Positions 43,031 through 51,531 of a stretch of 64,000 nt of DNA are shown piece by piece. The stretch's first letter is position 1. Each line of letters starts with the position of its first letter. Below the pieces are notes generated by a model that searched no databases, was not told where the DNA came from, and saw nothing but the letters and a program-made list of their open reading frames with translations. The DNA is from Roseovarius aestuarii (lineage in GTDB: Bacteria > Pseudomonadota > Alphaproteobacteria > Rhodobacterales > Rhodobacteraceae). A program made the position numbers and the translations under genes. The stretch covers positions 272,738 to 336,737 of the forward strand of contig JAPWHL010000003.1 in assembly GCA_027214255.1 (NCBI GenBank), written 5' to 3'.

Positions 43031-44710
43031 ATGGCGATACTAGATTTCTTGATGCACCTCGCGGGCGCGACCATGCTGTTGCTGTTTGCCGTACGCATGG
43101 TGCGAACCGGGATCGAGCGCAGTTTTGGCGCATCGTTTCAAAGGTGGTTAACGACGAGCAACAGCTTGATCAGTTCGGGCGCGACAGGGGTCTTGCTGGC
43201 GTTGATCCTGCAAAGCTCGGCGGCAGTGGCGCTGCTTGCGGCCGGGTTCACGGCCAGCGGGTACTTGCTGTTTCCTGCGGGGCTGGCGGTCGTCCTCGGG
43301 GGGGATCTGGGATCGGCACTGATCATTCAGGTGCTGACATTCAAGCTGGAATGGTTGGTGCCGTTGTTGTTGACTGTGGGTGGCTGGTTGTTCGTGAAAT
43401 GCGAGGGCCGTCGGTGGCGTCAGGCCGGACGCATCCTTATGGGGGTCGCGCTGATCCTGATCTCGCTGCAATTCCTGCGTGCGGCCGTTGCGCCTATCCA
43501 AGACAGTACATTTCTACCTGCTATTGCCGGATATCTGGCCCGTGATTTCATCACGGCATTTTTGGTTGGGGCCGCGTTGGCCTTTGTTATGCACTCGTCG
43601 GTGGCGGCGATCCTGATGTGTGTCACATTGGTTCAAATCGGGGCCATTCCGTTTGGAGCAGGCCTGTCACTGGTGTTGGGTGCAAATCTGGGCAGCGCGT
43701 TCATTCCGATCTGGCTGACGCGGGGAATGTCGGTGCAGGCTCGGCGTATTCCGCTGGCGAATATGGGCCTTCGCGGCACATGGGCGCTGTTGATTCTGTT
43801 GGGGATTAACTGGACGATGGATCCTGAGACCCTTCTGATCGTGGGGCCGGGGCAATCGTTGGTCTATGCGCATATCGCATTCAATCTGTCATTGCTGATC
43901 TTGGCCTTGCCGTTGTGCCGGGTGCTGGAATCCCCCCTGCGTGCAATGCTGCCTGATCCACATGTCGAGACCCCAACGGGGGCGGATGTTCTTGAAGTCA
44001 GCGTGCTGGACATGGACGTGAAGGAATCACCAAAACTGGCGCTGGCCAGCCTTAGGCGAGAACTGCTGCGCATGATCGGATTGGTCGAACGGATGTATCT
44101 GCCCACGCAAGAAGCCTTGAATGCGGGGGATGTTGCCAAGATGCGTTTGATCAAATCTCAGGATCGGGCTGTGAATGCTGCTTTGTTAGGCATTCGCAGC
44201 TATCTTGCTGACCTTCCTCTCGAAAAATACTCAAAGAAAGAGGCCAAGGCCGCGCGCGGCCTGATGGAATATGCAATCCGGCTGGAGGCCGCAGGCGATG
44301 TCATGTCCGTTACCTTTTTGCGGCTGGTTGCGGACAAGCGGGAAAGTGGCGCGATTTTGTCCAAAGAAGGCTGGAGCGAACTGACAGCTATGTTTGAATC
44401 TGTTCGTGCAAACTTCAAGTTGGCATCCAACGTGCTGATTTCGGATGACCTTGAAAGCGCGCGGTTGCTGGTAACTGAAAAAACTGAACTAAAACAAGCG
44501 GAAAGGCGCAGCCGGAAACGCCATCTAGAGCGGCTGACGCATGGTCGAAAGGATAGTTTTGAATCTTCGGATATCCATCTGGAAGCGTTGCGCGCGCTGC
44601 GGGACTTGAACGGGCATATCTCGGCCGTAGCCTATCCGATTCTCTATCGCAACGGCCAGTTGTTAGAGACAAGATTGATCGAAGAAATGCCCAGTATCGA
44701 TGTCGATTGA
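43031..44710 (+). CDS. Na/Pi cotransporter family protein with PhoU-like C-terminus
   Basis: A 559-residue NptA-like membrane protein. Two repeated Na/Pi domains occupy about residues 1-310: the first has LILQSSAAVALLAAGF with the canonical QSSA, the second VMHSSVAAILMCVTLVQ with His in place of Gln. The C-terminal 230 residues are helical and PhoU-like (LRRELLRMIGLVERMYLPTQ). Members of this family import or export phosphate. In a phosphonate-catabolic locus that releases Pi, export of surplus phosphate is a reasonable inference. It is probably cotranscribed with the DeoR gene. Confidence 0.87.
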   Translation: MAILDFLMHLAGATMLLLFAVRMVRTGIERSFGASFQRWLTTSNSLISSGATGVLLALILQSSAAVALLAAGFTASGYLLFPAGLAVVLGGDLGSALIIQVLTFKLEWLVPLLLTVGGWLFVKCEGRRWRQAGRILMGVALILISLQFLRAAVAPIQDSTFLPAIAGYLARDFITAFLVGAALAFVMHSSVAAILMCVTLVQIGAIPFGAGLSLVLGANLGSAFIPIWLTRGMSVQARRIPLANMGLRGTWALLILLGINWTMDPETLLIVGPGQSLVYAHIAFNLSLLILALPLCRVLESPLRAMLPDPHVETPTGADVLEVSVLDMDVKESPKLALASLRRELLRMIGLVERMYLPTQEALNAGDVAKMRLIKSQDRAVNAALLGIRSYLADLPLEKYSKKEAKAARGLMEYAIRLEAAGDVMSVTFLRLVADKRESGAILSKEGWSELTAMFESVRANFKLASNVLISDDLESARLLVTEKTELKQAERRSRKRHLERLTHGRKDSFESSDIHLEALRALRDLNGHISAVAYPILYRNGQLLETRLIEEMPSIDVD

Positions 44711-44867
44711 TGCATGTGACGGGGATCTGCGAGCAGGTTCGGCGGCCCCTGTTCGGCATTTCATTGATGAAACAAGCCGTTTGAAGGGAGCGGCGCAGGT
44801 TGATCCAAGCCGAATGGCGCGTAACTATAGGCTTAGGTAATGAAACAGTAGGTTAAAACGATTTTCA

Positions 44868-44896
44868 TTGCCGCTTGAACCTGTCACATTTACGAT
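44868..44896 (+). promoter_or_regulatory. sigma-70-type promoter candidate for aepX
   Basis: TTGCCG at 44868-44873 and TACGAT at 44891-44896 with a 17-base spacer, ending 75 bases before the aepX start. An imperfect Pho-box-like CTGTCAC lies in the spacer at 44881-44887, but its repeat partner is poor. The match is moderate. Confidence 0.35.
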
Positions 44897-44971
44897 ACCA
44901 AACAGTCTTAAGGCATAGTCCGTGAAGAGGCTTAAAGGGTCACAGACCCCAAACTGACAGAGGAGAACATA

Positions 44972-45991
44972 ATGAATTTCAAGTTTACGTCGATCGCGTC
45001 CGCGATGACAGGCCTGCTGCTGGCGACAACAGCCTTGGCTCAAACTGAATTGACGGTCTACACAGCCGTTGAGGCCGAAGACCTGGAGCGTTACGCCGCC
45101 AAGTTTAACGAAGTTAACCCCGACATCACCATCAACTGGGTCCGCGATTCTACAGGTGTCGTCACAGCCAAGCTGCTGGCCGAACGTGACAACCCTCAGG
45201 CCGATGTTGTCTGGGGTCTGGCAGCCACGTCGCTGTTGCTGTTGAAGTCCGAAGGCATGCTTGAGCCATACGCCCCCGCAGGCGTTGATAAGCTGGATTC
45301 GAAATTCGTCGACAAAGACACGCCACCTGCATGGGTCGGCATGGACGCGTGGGTTGCTTCGGTGTGCTACAACACCATCGAAGGTGAAAAACTGGGCTTG
45401 AAGGCGCCGACATCGTGGAAGGATCTGACCGACCCGATGTATGAAGGCCACGTGATCATGCCAAACCCGAACTCGTCGGGCACAGGATTCCTTGACGTCA
45501 GCAGCTGGTTGCAGATGTTCGGCGAGGAAGACGGCTGGAACTACATGGATGCGTTGCACACAAACATCGCGCGCTACACCCACTCGGGTTCGGCCCCATG
45601 TAAACTGGCCGCGTCGGGCGAGATCCCAATCGGCATTTCCTTTGCATTCCGTGGTGCGAAATCCAAAGCCGAAGGTGCGCCTATCGACATCATCGTGCCA
45701 ACTGAAGGTGTTGGTTGGGACATGGAGGCAACTGCGATTGTCGCCGGAACCGATTCACTGGAAGCAGCACAGAAACTGGTTGATTTCAGCGTGACCAAAG
45801 AAGCGATGGAAATGTACAACGTTGGCTATGCAGTTGTTGCTATGCCCGGTGTCGCTCAGCCTGTGGAATACTTCCCCGAAGGTCTGTTGGACGCTATGAT
45901 CGACAACGACTTTGAATTCGCCGCAAACAACCGTGCGCGTATTCTGGAAGAATGGCAGAGCCGCTACGACGGCAAGTCCGACGCCAAGTGA
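44972..45991 (+). CDS. aepX: 2-aminoethylphosphonate ABC transporter substrate-binding protein
   Basis: A 339-residue periplasmic protein with signal peptide ending at TALAQ. It belongs to the iron-binding-protein-like cluster F used for 2-aminoethylphosphonate (called AepX, or PhnS2 in TIGRFAM naming). Characteristic segments are TELTVYTAVEAEDLERY, DVVWGLAATSLLLLKSEG, MPNPNSSGTGFLDVSSWLQ and HSGSAPCKLAASGE. An AGAGGAGA ribosome site precedes the ATG. A 10-bp hairpin separates it from the ATPase gene, which is typical when the binding protein is needed in excess. Confidence 0.9.
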   Translation: MNFKFTSIASAMTGLLLATTALAQTELTVYTAVEAEDLERYAAKFNEVNPDITINWVRDSTGVVTAKLLAERDNPQADVVWGLAATSLLLLKSEGMLEPYAPAGVDKLDSKFVDKDTPPAWVGMDAWVASVCYNTIEGEKLGLKAPTSWKDLTDPMYEGHVIMPNPNSSGTGFLDVSSWLQMFGEEDGWNYMDALHTNIARYTHSGSAPCKLAASGEIPIGISFAFRGAKSKAEGAPIDIIVPTEGVGWDMEATAIVAGTDSLEAAQKLVDFSVTKEAMEMYNVGYAVVAMPGVAQPVEYFPEGLLDAMIDNDFEFAANNRARILEEWQSRYDGKSDAK

Positions 45992-46010
45992 TCTGATTGA
46001 TCCAAACACT

Positions 46011-46036
46011 CCGGGGGCGATATTCTTCGCCCCCGG
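46011..46036 (+). terminator. attenuator hairpin between aepX and aepV
   Basis: Perfect 10-bp stem CCGGGGGCGA / TCGCCCCCGG with loop TATTCT, 19 bases after the aepX stop. No T run follows. It is likely to protect the aepX 3' end or reduce readthrough into aepV and aepW. Confidence 0.75.
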
Positions 46037-46087
46037 TCTGCGTTATTGACGCCCGACATTATCCACACTGCTATAAGGACGAACCGC

Positions 46088-47197
46088 GTGAACGAGGTGA
46101 CCGCCGCCAGCCCGGCCTATTTGAACATTGAAAACCTGTGGAAAGCCTTTGGTGATTTTCACGCGCTCAAGGACGTATCGCTGGATATTGGAGAAGGCGA
46201 ATTTGTCTGTTTTCTAGGCCCCTCGGGCTGTGGAAAAACCACGCTGCTACGTGCCATTGCGGGGTTGGACCTGCAAACAAAAGGCCGGGTGATGCAAGCG
46301 GGCCGTGATGTGTCGAACCTGCCCCCGTCTGAACGGGATTTTGGTATCGTGTTCCAATCATACGCCCTGTTCCCGAACCTCACGATTGAGAAAAATATTG
46401 CTTTTGGTCTGGAGAACACCGGACGTAAAAAGCCCGAGATCGACGCCCGCGTTTCTGAACTGTTGGAGATGGTCGGTCTGGAAGAACAACGCAAGAAATA
46501 CCCGGCCCAGCTGTCGGGTGGCCAACAGCAGCGTATCGCGTTGGCCCGCGCCATTGCGACCAATCCCGGCCTGTTGCTGTTGGATGAACCACTGTCGGCT
46601 CTGGATGCCAAGGTTCGCGTGTTTTTGCGGCATGAAATCAAAGAATTGCAGCGCAAGCTGGGCGTGACCACCATCATGGTGACGCACGATCAGGAGGAAG
46701 CGTTGTCGATGGCCGATCGGATCGTGGTTATCAATCACGGCCGCATTGATCAGGTCGGCACCCCGACCGAGATTTATCGTCATCCCGCGACCTTGTTTGT
46801 CGCCGGGTTTATTGGCGACATGAATCAGATCACTGCCAAGGTGACGGATTCGGATAATGTCTCGTTTGGGGGGGCCGAAACGCATTGTGCGACGCATGCC
46901 TTTGCGCCGGGTCATGATGTGATTGTTGCCATCCGCCCAGAAGACATCATTCCCTATGATGCAGCCGATGGTGTGCCCGACGCGGATCGAAACACGCTGG
47001 ATGTGTTGGTCACCGAGATGGAATTCCTTGGATCGTTCTGGCGTTGCCGGCTAGAGCACGAACGTTTTGGCGATGCTGAGCTGATCGCGAACATGTCGAT
47101 GAACGCCGTGCGGCGGCTGGACGTGACCGAGGGTAAGAGGATCGTCGTGGAATTGCCTAAGGATCGCGTAATGGTCTTTGATGCGGCCGAGGGTTGA
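46088..47197 (+). CDS. aepV: 2-aminoethylphosphonate ABC transporter ATP-binding protein
   Basis: A 369-residue ABC ATPase. Walker A GPSGCGKTTLLRAI, signature LSGGQQQRIALAR, Walker B GLLLLDEPLSALD and the TIMVTHDQEEA switch are intact. A C-terminal TOBE-like domain (about residues 265-365) is present. The start is the GTG at 46088 after AAGGA; an upstream TTG adds residues without family character. It energises uptake with AepX and AepW and ends three bases before the aepW start. Confidence 0.9.
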   Translation: MNEVTAASPAYLNIENLWKAFGDFHALKDVSLDIGEGEFVCFLGPSGCGKTTLLRAIAGLDLQTKGRVMQAGRDVSNLPPSERDFGIVFQSYALFPNLTIEKNIAFGLENTGRKKPEIDARVSELLEMVGLEEQRKKYPAQLSGGQQQRIALARAIATNPGLLLLDEPLSALDAKVRVFLRHEIKELQRKLGVTTIMVTHDQEEALSMADRIVVINHGRIDQVGTPTEIYRHPATLFVAGFIGDMNQITAKVTDSDNVSFGGAETHCATHAFAPGHDVIVAIRPEDIIPYDAADGVPDADRNTLDVLVTEMEFLGSFWRCRLEHERFGDAELIANMSMNAVRRLDVTEGKRIVVELPKDRVMVFDAAEG

Positions 47198-47200
47198 TTG

Positions 47201-49216
47201 ATGACGGATACCAGCCCTACCCAAATGCCCGCCGGTCCGGTGATTAAAGGTAAGCTTAGCCGCGATGACGTGCTCATGCGCGGCGGCATGATTGTGATTG
47301 CGCTTTATCTGATCGTCACGCTGGTGATGCCACTGTATGTGATGTTCTCAAAATCGCTGTCCACGTATACGTTTCAACTGTCACAGTACGAGTTTCAAGT
47401 CTCGGACGAGGATGGCACGTTTGACGGTACCATTCTGAATGCTGCTGATCTGAATGCGCAGGTTCAGGCATATGAGCCAAGTGATCTCAATGCTGGCTCG
47501 GACGGTCGTTTGGCTGTCACGCCGCTTTTTCCCGAGTTCAGCTTTCGCAGCCCGGTGCGTTATCAGCTGCGTAATACTGTGGCCGATGGGCGTTTTCTGG
47601 TCGGATCGACCCTGACCGAGGGCACTGAATGGGTGGAATTGGATAGTAACACGTTTCGGCGGGTGCAGCTCAGGCCGGTTCAGGCGCGCGGAATAGACAA
47701 TTTTGTCAACTATTTCTCGACGCCTGCCCTGTCCAATTCGATCAAGAATTCGTTGATGATTGCCGTGTTCAGCACGATTGTCACCGTGGCGCTGGCCTTT
47801 GGTTTTGCCTATGCGTTGAACCGGACCTGCATGCGTTTCAAGGGCGCATTCCGTCTGATCGCAATGATGCCGATTTTGGTGCCTTCCCTGCTGCCGGGGA
47901 TCGCATTGGTCTATCTATTCGGCAATCAGGGAATGCTGAAGGAACTGTTGTTCGGGGCCAGTATCTATGGACCTATTGGCATCGTTGTCGGCTCGGTCTT
48001 TTTTACGTTTCCGCATGCGTTTCTGATTATATCGACCGCGCTGGCCATATCGGATGCACGCCTCTACGAGGCGGCGACAACCCTGAGGGCCTCGCCTTGG
48101 CGCACCTTCTGGACGGTTACGATCCCCGGCGCACGTTATGGCCTGATTTCCGCAGCCTTCGTGGTGTTCAATCTGGTAATCACCGATTTTGGCCTGCCTA
48201 AGGTCATCGGCGGGCAATTCAACGTACTGGCGGTGGATATCTACAAACAGGTGATCGGTCAGCAAAACTTTGAAATGGGCGCGGTGGTGTCTGTGGTTCT
48301 GGTTGTACCTGCAATTTTCGCTTTTGCCATTGACCGCTTGGTGCAATCCAAGCAGGTGGCGTCCCTGTCGGCGCGCTCTGTCCCCTATCAACCGTCCCCC
48401 AACAAGAACGTGGACCGGGCGTTTTTTGGGTATTGCACGCTGATCGCGGTCTTCATCGTCGGTATTCTGGCGGTCTGCCAATTCGCTGCCCTGATCAAAT
48501 TCTGGCCCTATGACCTGAGCCTCAGCTTGAAGAACTATCAGTTCAACAAGATGGATGGCGGCGGTTGGACCGCTTATTACAATTCGATCAAGCTGGGTCT
48601 TCTGACGGCGGTTATCGGTACGGCGGTGGTGTTCTTTGGGGCCTATCTGGTCGAAAAATCCGGCGGCTTTAAAACGGGCCGTGCGATTTTCCAAATGTTC
48701 GCGATGTTGCCCATGGCGATTCCTGGGATGGTTCTGGGGCTTGCCTATATCTTTTTCTTTAACAATCCCGACAATCCGTTGAACGGGATCTACGGCACTA
48801 TGGCCATTCTGGTGATTTGCACGGTGACGCACTTTTACACCGTGTCGCACCTGACGGCCGTGACCGCGTTGAAGCAAATGGATGGCGAGTTCGAGTCGGT
48901 TTCAGCCTCCTTGAAACAACCCACAATGAAGCTGTTTACCCGCGTGACGGTGCCTGTGTGTATGCCGTCAATTTTGGACATCTCGATTTATCTGTTCGTG
49001 AATGCGATGACGACGGTGTCGGCGGTTGTCTTCCTGTATTCGCCCACCACAGCGCTGGCGTCTATTGCGGTGCTGAACATGGACGATGCGGGCGATATTG
49101 CGCCAGCGGCGGCGATGGGAATGATGATCTTTTACACCAATGCAGGGGCACGGATCATTCATATGATCCTGTCGCGCGGCGTGTTGAAACGAACCCAAGC
49201 ATGGCGCGCGCGCTAA
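47201..49216 (+). CDS. aepW: 2-aminoethylphosphonate ABC transporter permease (fused double permease)
   Basis: A 671-residue inner-membrane permease. Two BPD_transp_1-like halves are fused: the first EAA-type loop is YEAATTLRASPWRTFWTVTIPGA and the second FESVSASLKQPTMKLFTRV. Between about residues 40 and 175 lies a periplasmic loop after the first transmembrane segment. The PhnU2/FbpB-type fused arrangement is normal for this importer group. The start is ATG at 47201; the preceding TTG is also possible. Confidence 0.9.
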   Translation: MTDTSPTQMPAGPVIKGKLSRDDVLMRGGMIVIALYLIVTLVMPLYVMFSKSLSTYTFQLSQYEFQVSDEDGTFDGTILNAADLNAQVQAYEPSDLNAGSDGRLAVTPLFPEFSFRSPVRYQLRNTVADGRFLVGSTLTEGTEWVELDSNTFRRVQLRPVQARGIDNFVNYFSTPALSNSIKNSLMIAVFSTIVTVALAFGFAYALNRTCMRFKGAFRLIAMMPILVPSLLPGIALVYLFGNQGMLKELLFGASIYGPIGIVVGSVFFTFPHAFLIISTALAISDARLYEAATTLRASPWRTFWTVTIPGARYGLISAAFVVFNLVITDFGLPKVIGGQFNVLAVDIYKQVIGQQNFEMGAVVSVVLVVPAIFAFAIDRLVQSKQVASLSARSVPYQPSPNKNVDRAFFGYCTLIAVFIVGILAVCQFAALIKFWPYDLSLSLKNYQFNKMDGGGWTAYYNSIKLGLLTAVIGTAVVFFGAYLVEKSGGFKTGRAIFQMFAMLPMAIPGMVLGLAYIFFFNNPDNPLNGIYGTMAILVICTVTHFYTVSHLTAVTALKQMDGEFESVSASLKQPTMKLFTRVTVPVCMPSILDISIYLFVNAMTTVSAVVFLYSPTTALASIAVLNMDDAGDIAPAAAMGMMIFYTNAGARIIHMILSRGVLKRTQAWRAR

Positions 49217-49228
49217 GCCTTTGATAGT

Positions 49229-49283
49229 TAGCCCCCCGGATCATGTTCCGGGGGGCGACACCCGCCCCGGAGCATGGTCCGGG
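49229..49283. repeat. two consecutive REP-like hairpins after aepW
   Basis: First: 10-bp stem GCCCCCCGGA / TCCGGGGGGC around TCATGT (49229-49254). Second: 6-bp stem CCCGGA / TCCGGG around GCATGG (49266-49283). Both have a CCGGA(N)CATG(N)TCCGG core and differ in the loop-flanking bases. This is the pattern of short palindromic intergenic repeats that are numerous in alphaproteobacterial genomes. They lie between convergent aepW and the LysR gene and can also terminate transcription. Confidence 0.65.
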
Positions 49284-49313
49284 CTCTCCGGCTGATTGGA
49301 AATGTTCAGCCTT

Positions 49314-50198
49314 CTAGGCACGCTCTGTTGTTTCGGCTGCTTGGGCGCTGGCAAAATCCATGAAGGCGCGAATGACTTTGACCTCGCGGCGCTGTGTCAG
49401 GTGAACCAGCGATTCTGTCATTCGGATATCAACGCCGCGCAAGGGTATCTGAACCAGACGCGCATCATGGCCGAATTCTGCCTGCGACACGAAACCGATC
49501 CCGGCACCGGACGCGACGACTTCGCGCACGGCTTCGCGGCCCTCGGCGATGATGGCAGGGGGCAGGGCCACGCGCTGCGCCTTGGCCGCATTGTCCAGCT
49601 TGGATCGGGTTTTGGATCCGATTTCGCGCATGACAAGGGGCAGGGCGGCGCATTCGGCCAGTGTCAACCCACGAGTGGCATCAGCTAGAAAACCGCGCGC
49701 GGCAAAGGCGGTAATGGGCGATTCACCCAGATCCAGTATCTCCATATCCCCGCCCACAGCACGGCCGCCGATCACACCGACATCCGCATTATAGGCGCGC
49801 AGATCCTCGACGATGTCCTCGGTATTGCCGCCGCGCAACGAAACTGTCACTCCCGGATAACGTTGACGAAATCCGCTGAGGATGCCGGTGACGTGATGTG
49901 CCGAATCCGCGATGATGCGCAGCTCACCCTCTACTGCGGCGCGGGATTCCTGCATGTAATCTTCGATCTGTTGTTCGATCTCGAAATATTGCTGGGTGAG
50001 GCGGAACAAATGCATGCCCGCCTCGGTCATCCGAACGCGTTTGCGTTCGCGGTGAAACAGCAAAACATCATGAGCCTGTTCTAACTTGCGCACCTGTTCG
50101 GAAATCGCGGGCTGTGTCAGAAACATTGCTTCGGCAGCGCGGGAAAAACCGCCCAGCTTGGCGACAAAGTGAAAGGCTCGCAATTGGCTTTGGCGCAT
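49314..50198 (-). CDS. LysR-family regulator of the phosphonate genes
   Basis: A 294-residue LysR regulator. The N-terminal HTH (about residues 3-62, FHFVAKLGGFSRAAEAMFLT) is followed by the periplasmic-binding-protein-like effector domain (about 90-290, GELRIIADSAHHVTGILSGF). It is divergent from phnW with 117 bases between starts, the usual position for control of the target promoter. A T-N11-A element is seen between them. The likely effector is 2-aminoethylphosphonate or a catabolite. AGGGG precedes the ATG. Confidence 0.88.
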   Translation of the reverse strand: MRQSQLRAFHFVAKLGGFSRAAEAMFLTQPAISEQVRKLEQAHDVLLFHRERKRVRMTEAGMHLFRLTQQYFEIEQQIEDYMQESRAAVEGELRIIADSAHHVTGILSGFRQRYPGVTVSLRGGNTEDIVEDLRAYNADVGVIGGRAVGGDMEILDLGESPITAFAARGFLADATRGLTLAECAALPLVMREIGSKTRSKLDNAAKAQRVALPPAIIAEGREAVREVVASGAGIGFVSQAEFGHDARLVQIPLRGVDIRMTESLVHLTQRREVKVIRAFMDFASAQAAETTERA

Positions 50199-50220
50199 TT
50201 TGGCCCCTGGCTTTTATGAT

Positions 50221-50235
50221 ATAGGCAAGGCTTAT
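50221..50235. promoter_or_regulatory. LysR-type box between lysR and phnW
   Basis: ATAGGCAAGGCTTAT: an imperfect dyad with ATA/TAT ends and T-N11-A spacing. The hexamer TTATGA occurs at 50214 and 50232 around it. It lies 23 bases upstream of the LysR start codon and 81 bases upstream of phnW. Confidence 0.5.
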
Positions 50236-50315
50236 GAAGTAATCGTTTAATGCAATTTCACATATGGGCGTTCTTACTGCAATGGTGTCCCCAAATCATT
50301 TTCAGGAGACCTGAC

Positions 50316-51503
50316 ATGGCTGCGCAAAACGCTCCTTTGAAAGCCCCGCATCTGGGCGAACCCTACCTGCTGACTCCGGGCCCGTTGACCACCTCTTATG
50401 AGGTTAAGCAGGCGATGTTGCGTGATTGGGGCAGCTGGGATGACGATTTTCGCGGTATGACACGCGACATGCGCGCCCGTTTGCTGGCGCTGCTGGGGGA
50501 CGGAAAAGAGGATTTCGATTGCGTTCCGTTGCAAGGCTCGGGCAGCTATTGCGTCGAGGCGATGCTGGGCAGCTTCGTTCCTAAGGATGGTAAGGTTCTG
50601 GTGCTGGCAAACGGAGCATATGGTTTGCGCGCGGCCAAAACGATGGACTATCTGGGCCGTGCCTATCACCTGCTGGACAAGGGGGATTACCTGCCCCCGC
50701 GAGGCGATGAAGTGGCGCAGATCTTGGCTAATGATCCGGACATCACGCATGTGTTGGCGATTCATTGCGAAACATCATCGGGCATTCTGAATCCGGTGCA
50801 GGAAATATCCGAGGCGACCTATGCCGCTGGGCGCAAGTTGCTGATCGATTCCATGTCTGCCTTTGGCGCGGTCGAATTGAAAGTGGCCGAGATTCAGTAT
50901 GAGGTGATGGTCAGTTCTGCCAATAAGTGCATCGAGGGTGTTCCCGGCTTCGGCTTTGTCATCGCGCGCAAGTCCGAGTTGGAGGCGGCCAAGGGCAATT
51001 GCCATTCGCTTAGTCTTGATGTGCACGCCCAATGGGCCAATATGGAAAAAACCGGGCAGTGGCGTTTTACCCCACCGACCCACGTTGTTGCTGCGTTCCT
51101 TGAAGCTCTGAAAGCTCACGAGGCCGAAGGCGGTGTGGCCGCGCGCGGTGCGCGCTACTATAATAACCGTGATGTTATGGTTACTGGCATGCGCGCGTTG
51201 GGCTTTGAGACGTTGTTGGCAGATCGTTGGTTAAGTCCGATTATTGTCACGTTCTTTTGTCCTGCGGATGAGAAGTTTGTTTTTGAACGCTTTTACGAGC
51301 TAATGAAGGACAAAGGGTTCATCATCTATCCCGGGAAATTGACCGTGGTCGATAGTTTCCGGGTTGGGTGCATCGGGCAGATGGACGAATCTGTGATGCG
51401 CCTTGTCGTACAGGCTGCTGCGGATACGCTGGCAGAAATGGGTGTGGTCAGCGCCGCACCACCCGCTCGCGCCTTGGAAGAGCGCGCTAAACTGGCTGCA
51501 TAA
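50316..51503 (+). CDS. phnW: 2-aminoethylphosphonate:pyruvate transaminase PhnW
   Basis: A 395-residue class V PLP aminotransferase. The N-terminal PYLLTPGPLTTSYEVKQAML is a hallmark, LQGSGSYCVEAMLG holds the phosphate loop, and Lys204 in VSSANKCIEGVPG is the PLP lysine. It converts 2-aminoethylphosphonate and pyruvate to phosphonoacetaldehyde and alanine. The start follows AGGAGA. It begins a rightward run phnW-phnA-pbfA-like-EamA. Confidence 0.94.
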   Translation: MAAQNAPLKAPHLGEPYLLTPGPLTTSYEVKQAMLRDWGSWDDDFRGMTRDMRARLLALLGDGKEDFDCVPLQGSGSYCVEAMLGSFVPKDGKVLVLANGAYGLRAAKTMDYLGRAYHLLDKGDYLPPRGDEVAQILANDPDITHVLAIHCETSSGILNPVQEISEATYAAGRKLLIDSMSAFGAVELKVAEIQYEVMVSSANKCIEGVPGFGFVIARKSELEAAKGNCHSLSLDVHAQWANMEKTGQWRFTPPTHVVAAFLEALKAHEAEGGVAARGARYYNNRDVMVTGMRALGFETLLADRWLSPIIVTFFCPADEKFVFERFYELMKDKGFIIYPGKLTVVDSFRVGCIGQMDESVMRLVVQAAADTLAEMGVVSAAPPARALEERAKLAA

Positions 51504-51531
51504 GCCCCCAAAAGGACTTGGACTGTTGAAT

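Noticed and set aside
44881..44905. Pho box upstream of aepX
   Set aside because: Only one half (CTGTCAC) fits; the second repeat at the proper 11-base distance does not. Kept only as a note to the promoter.
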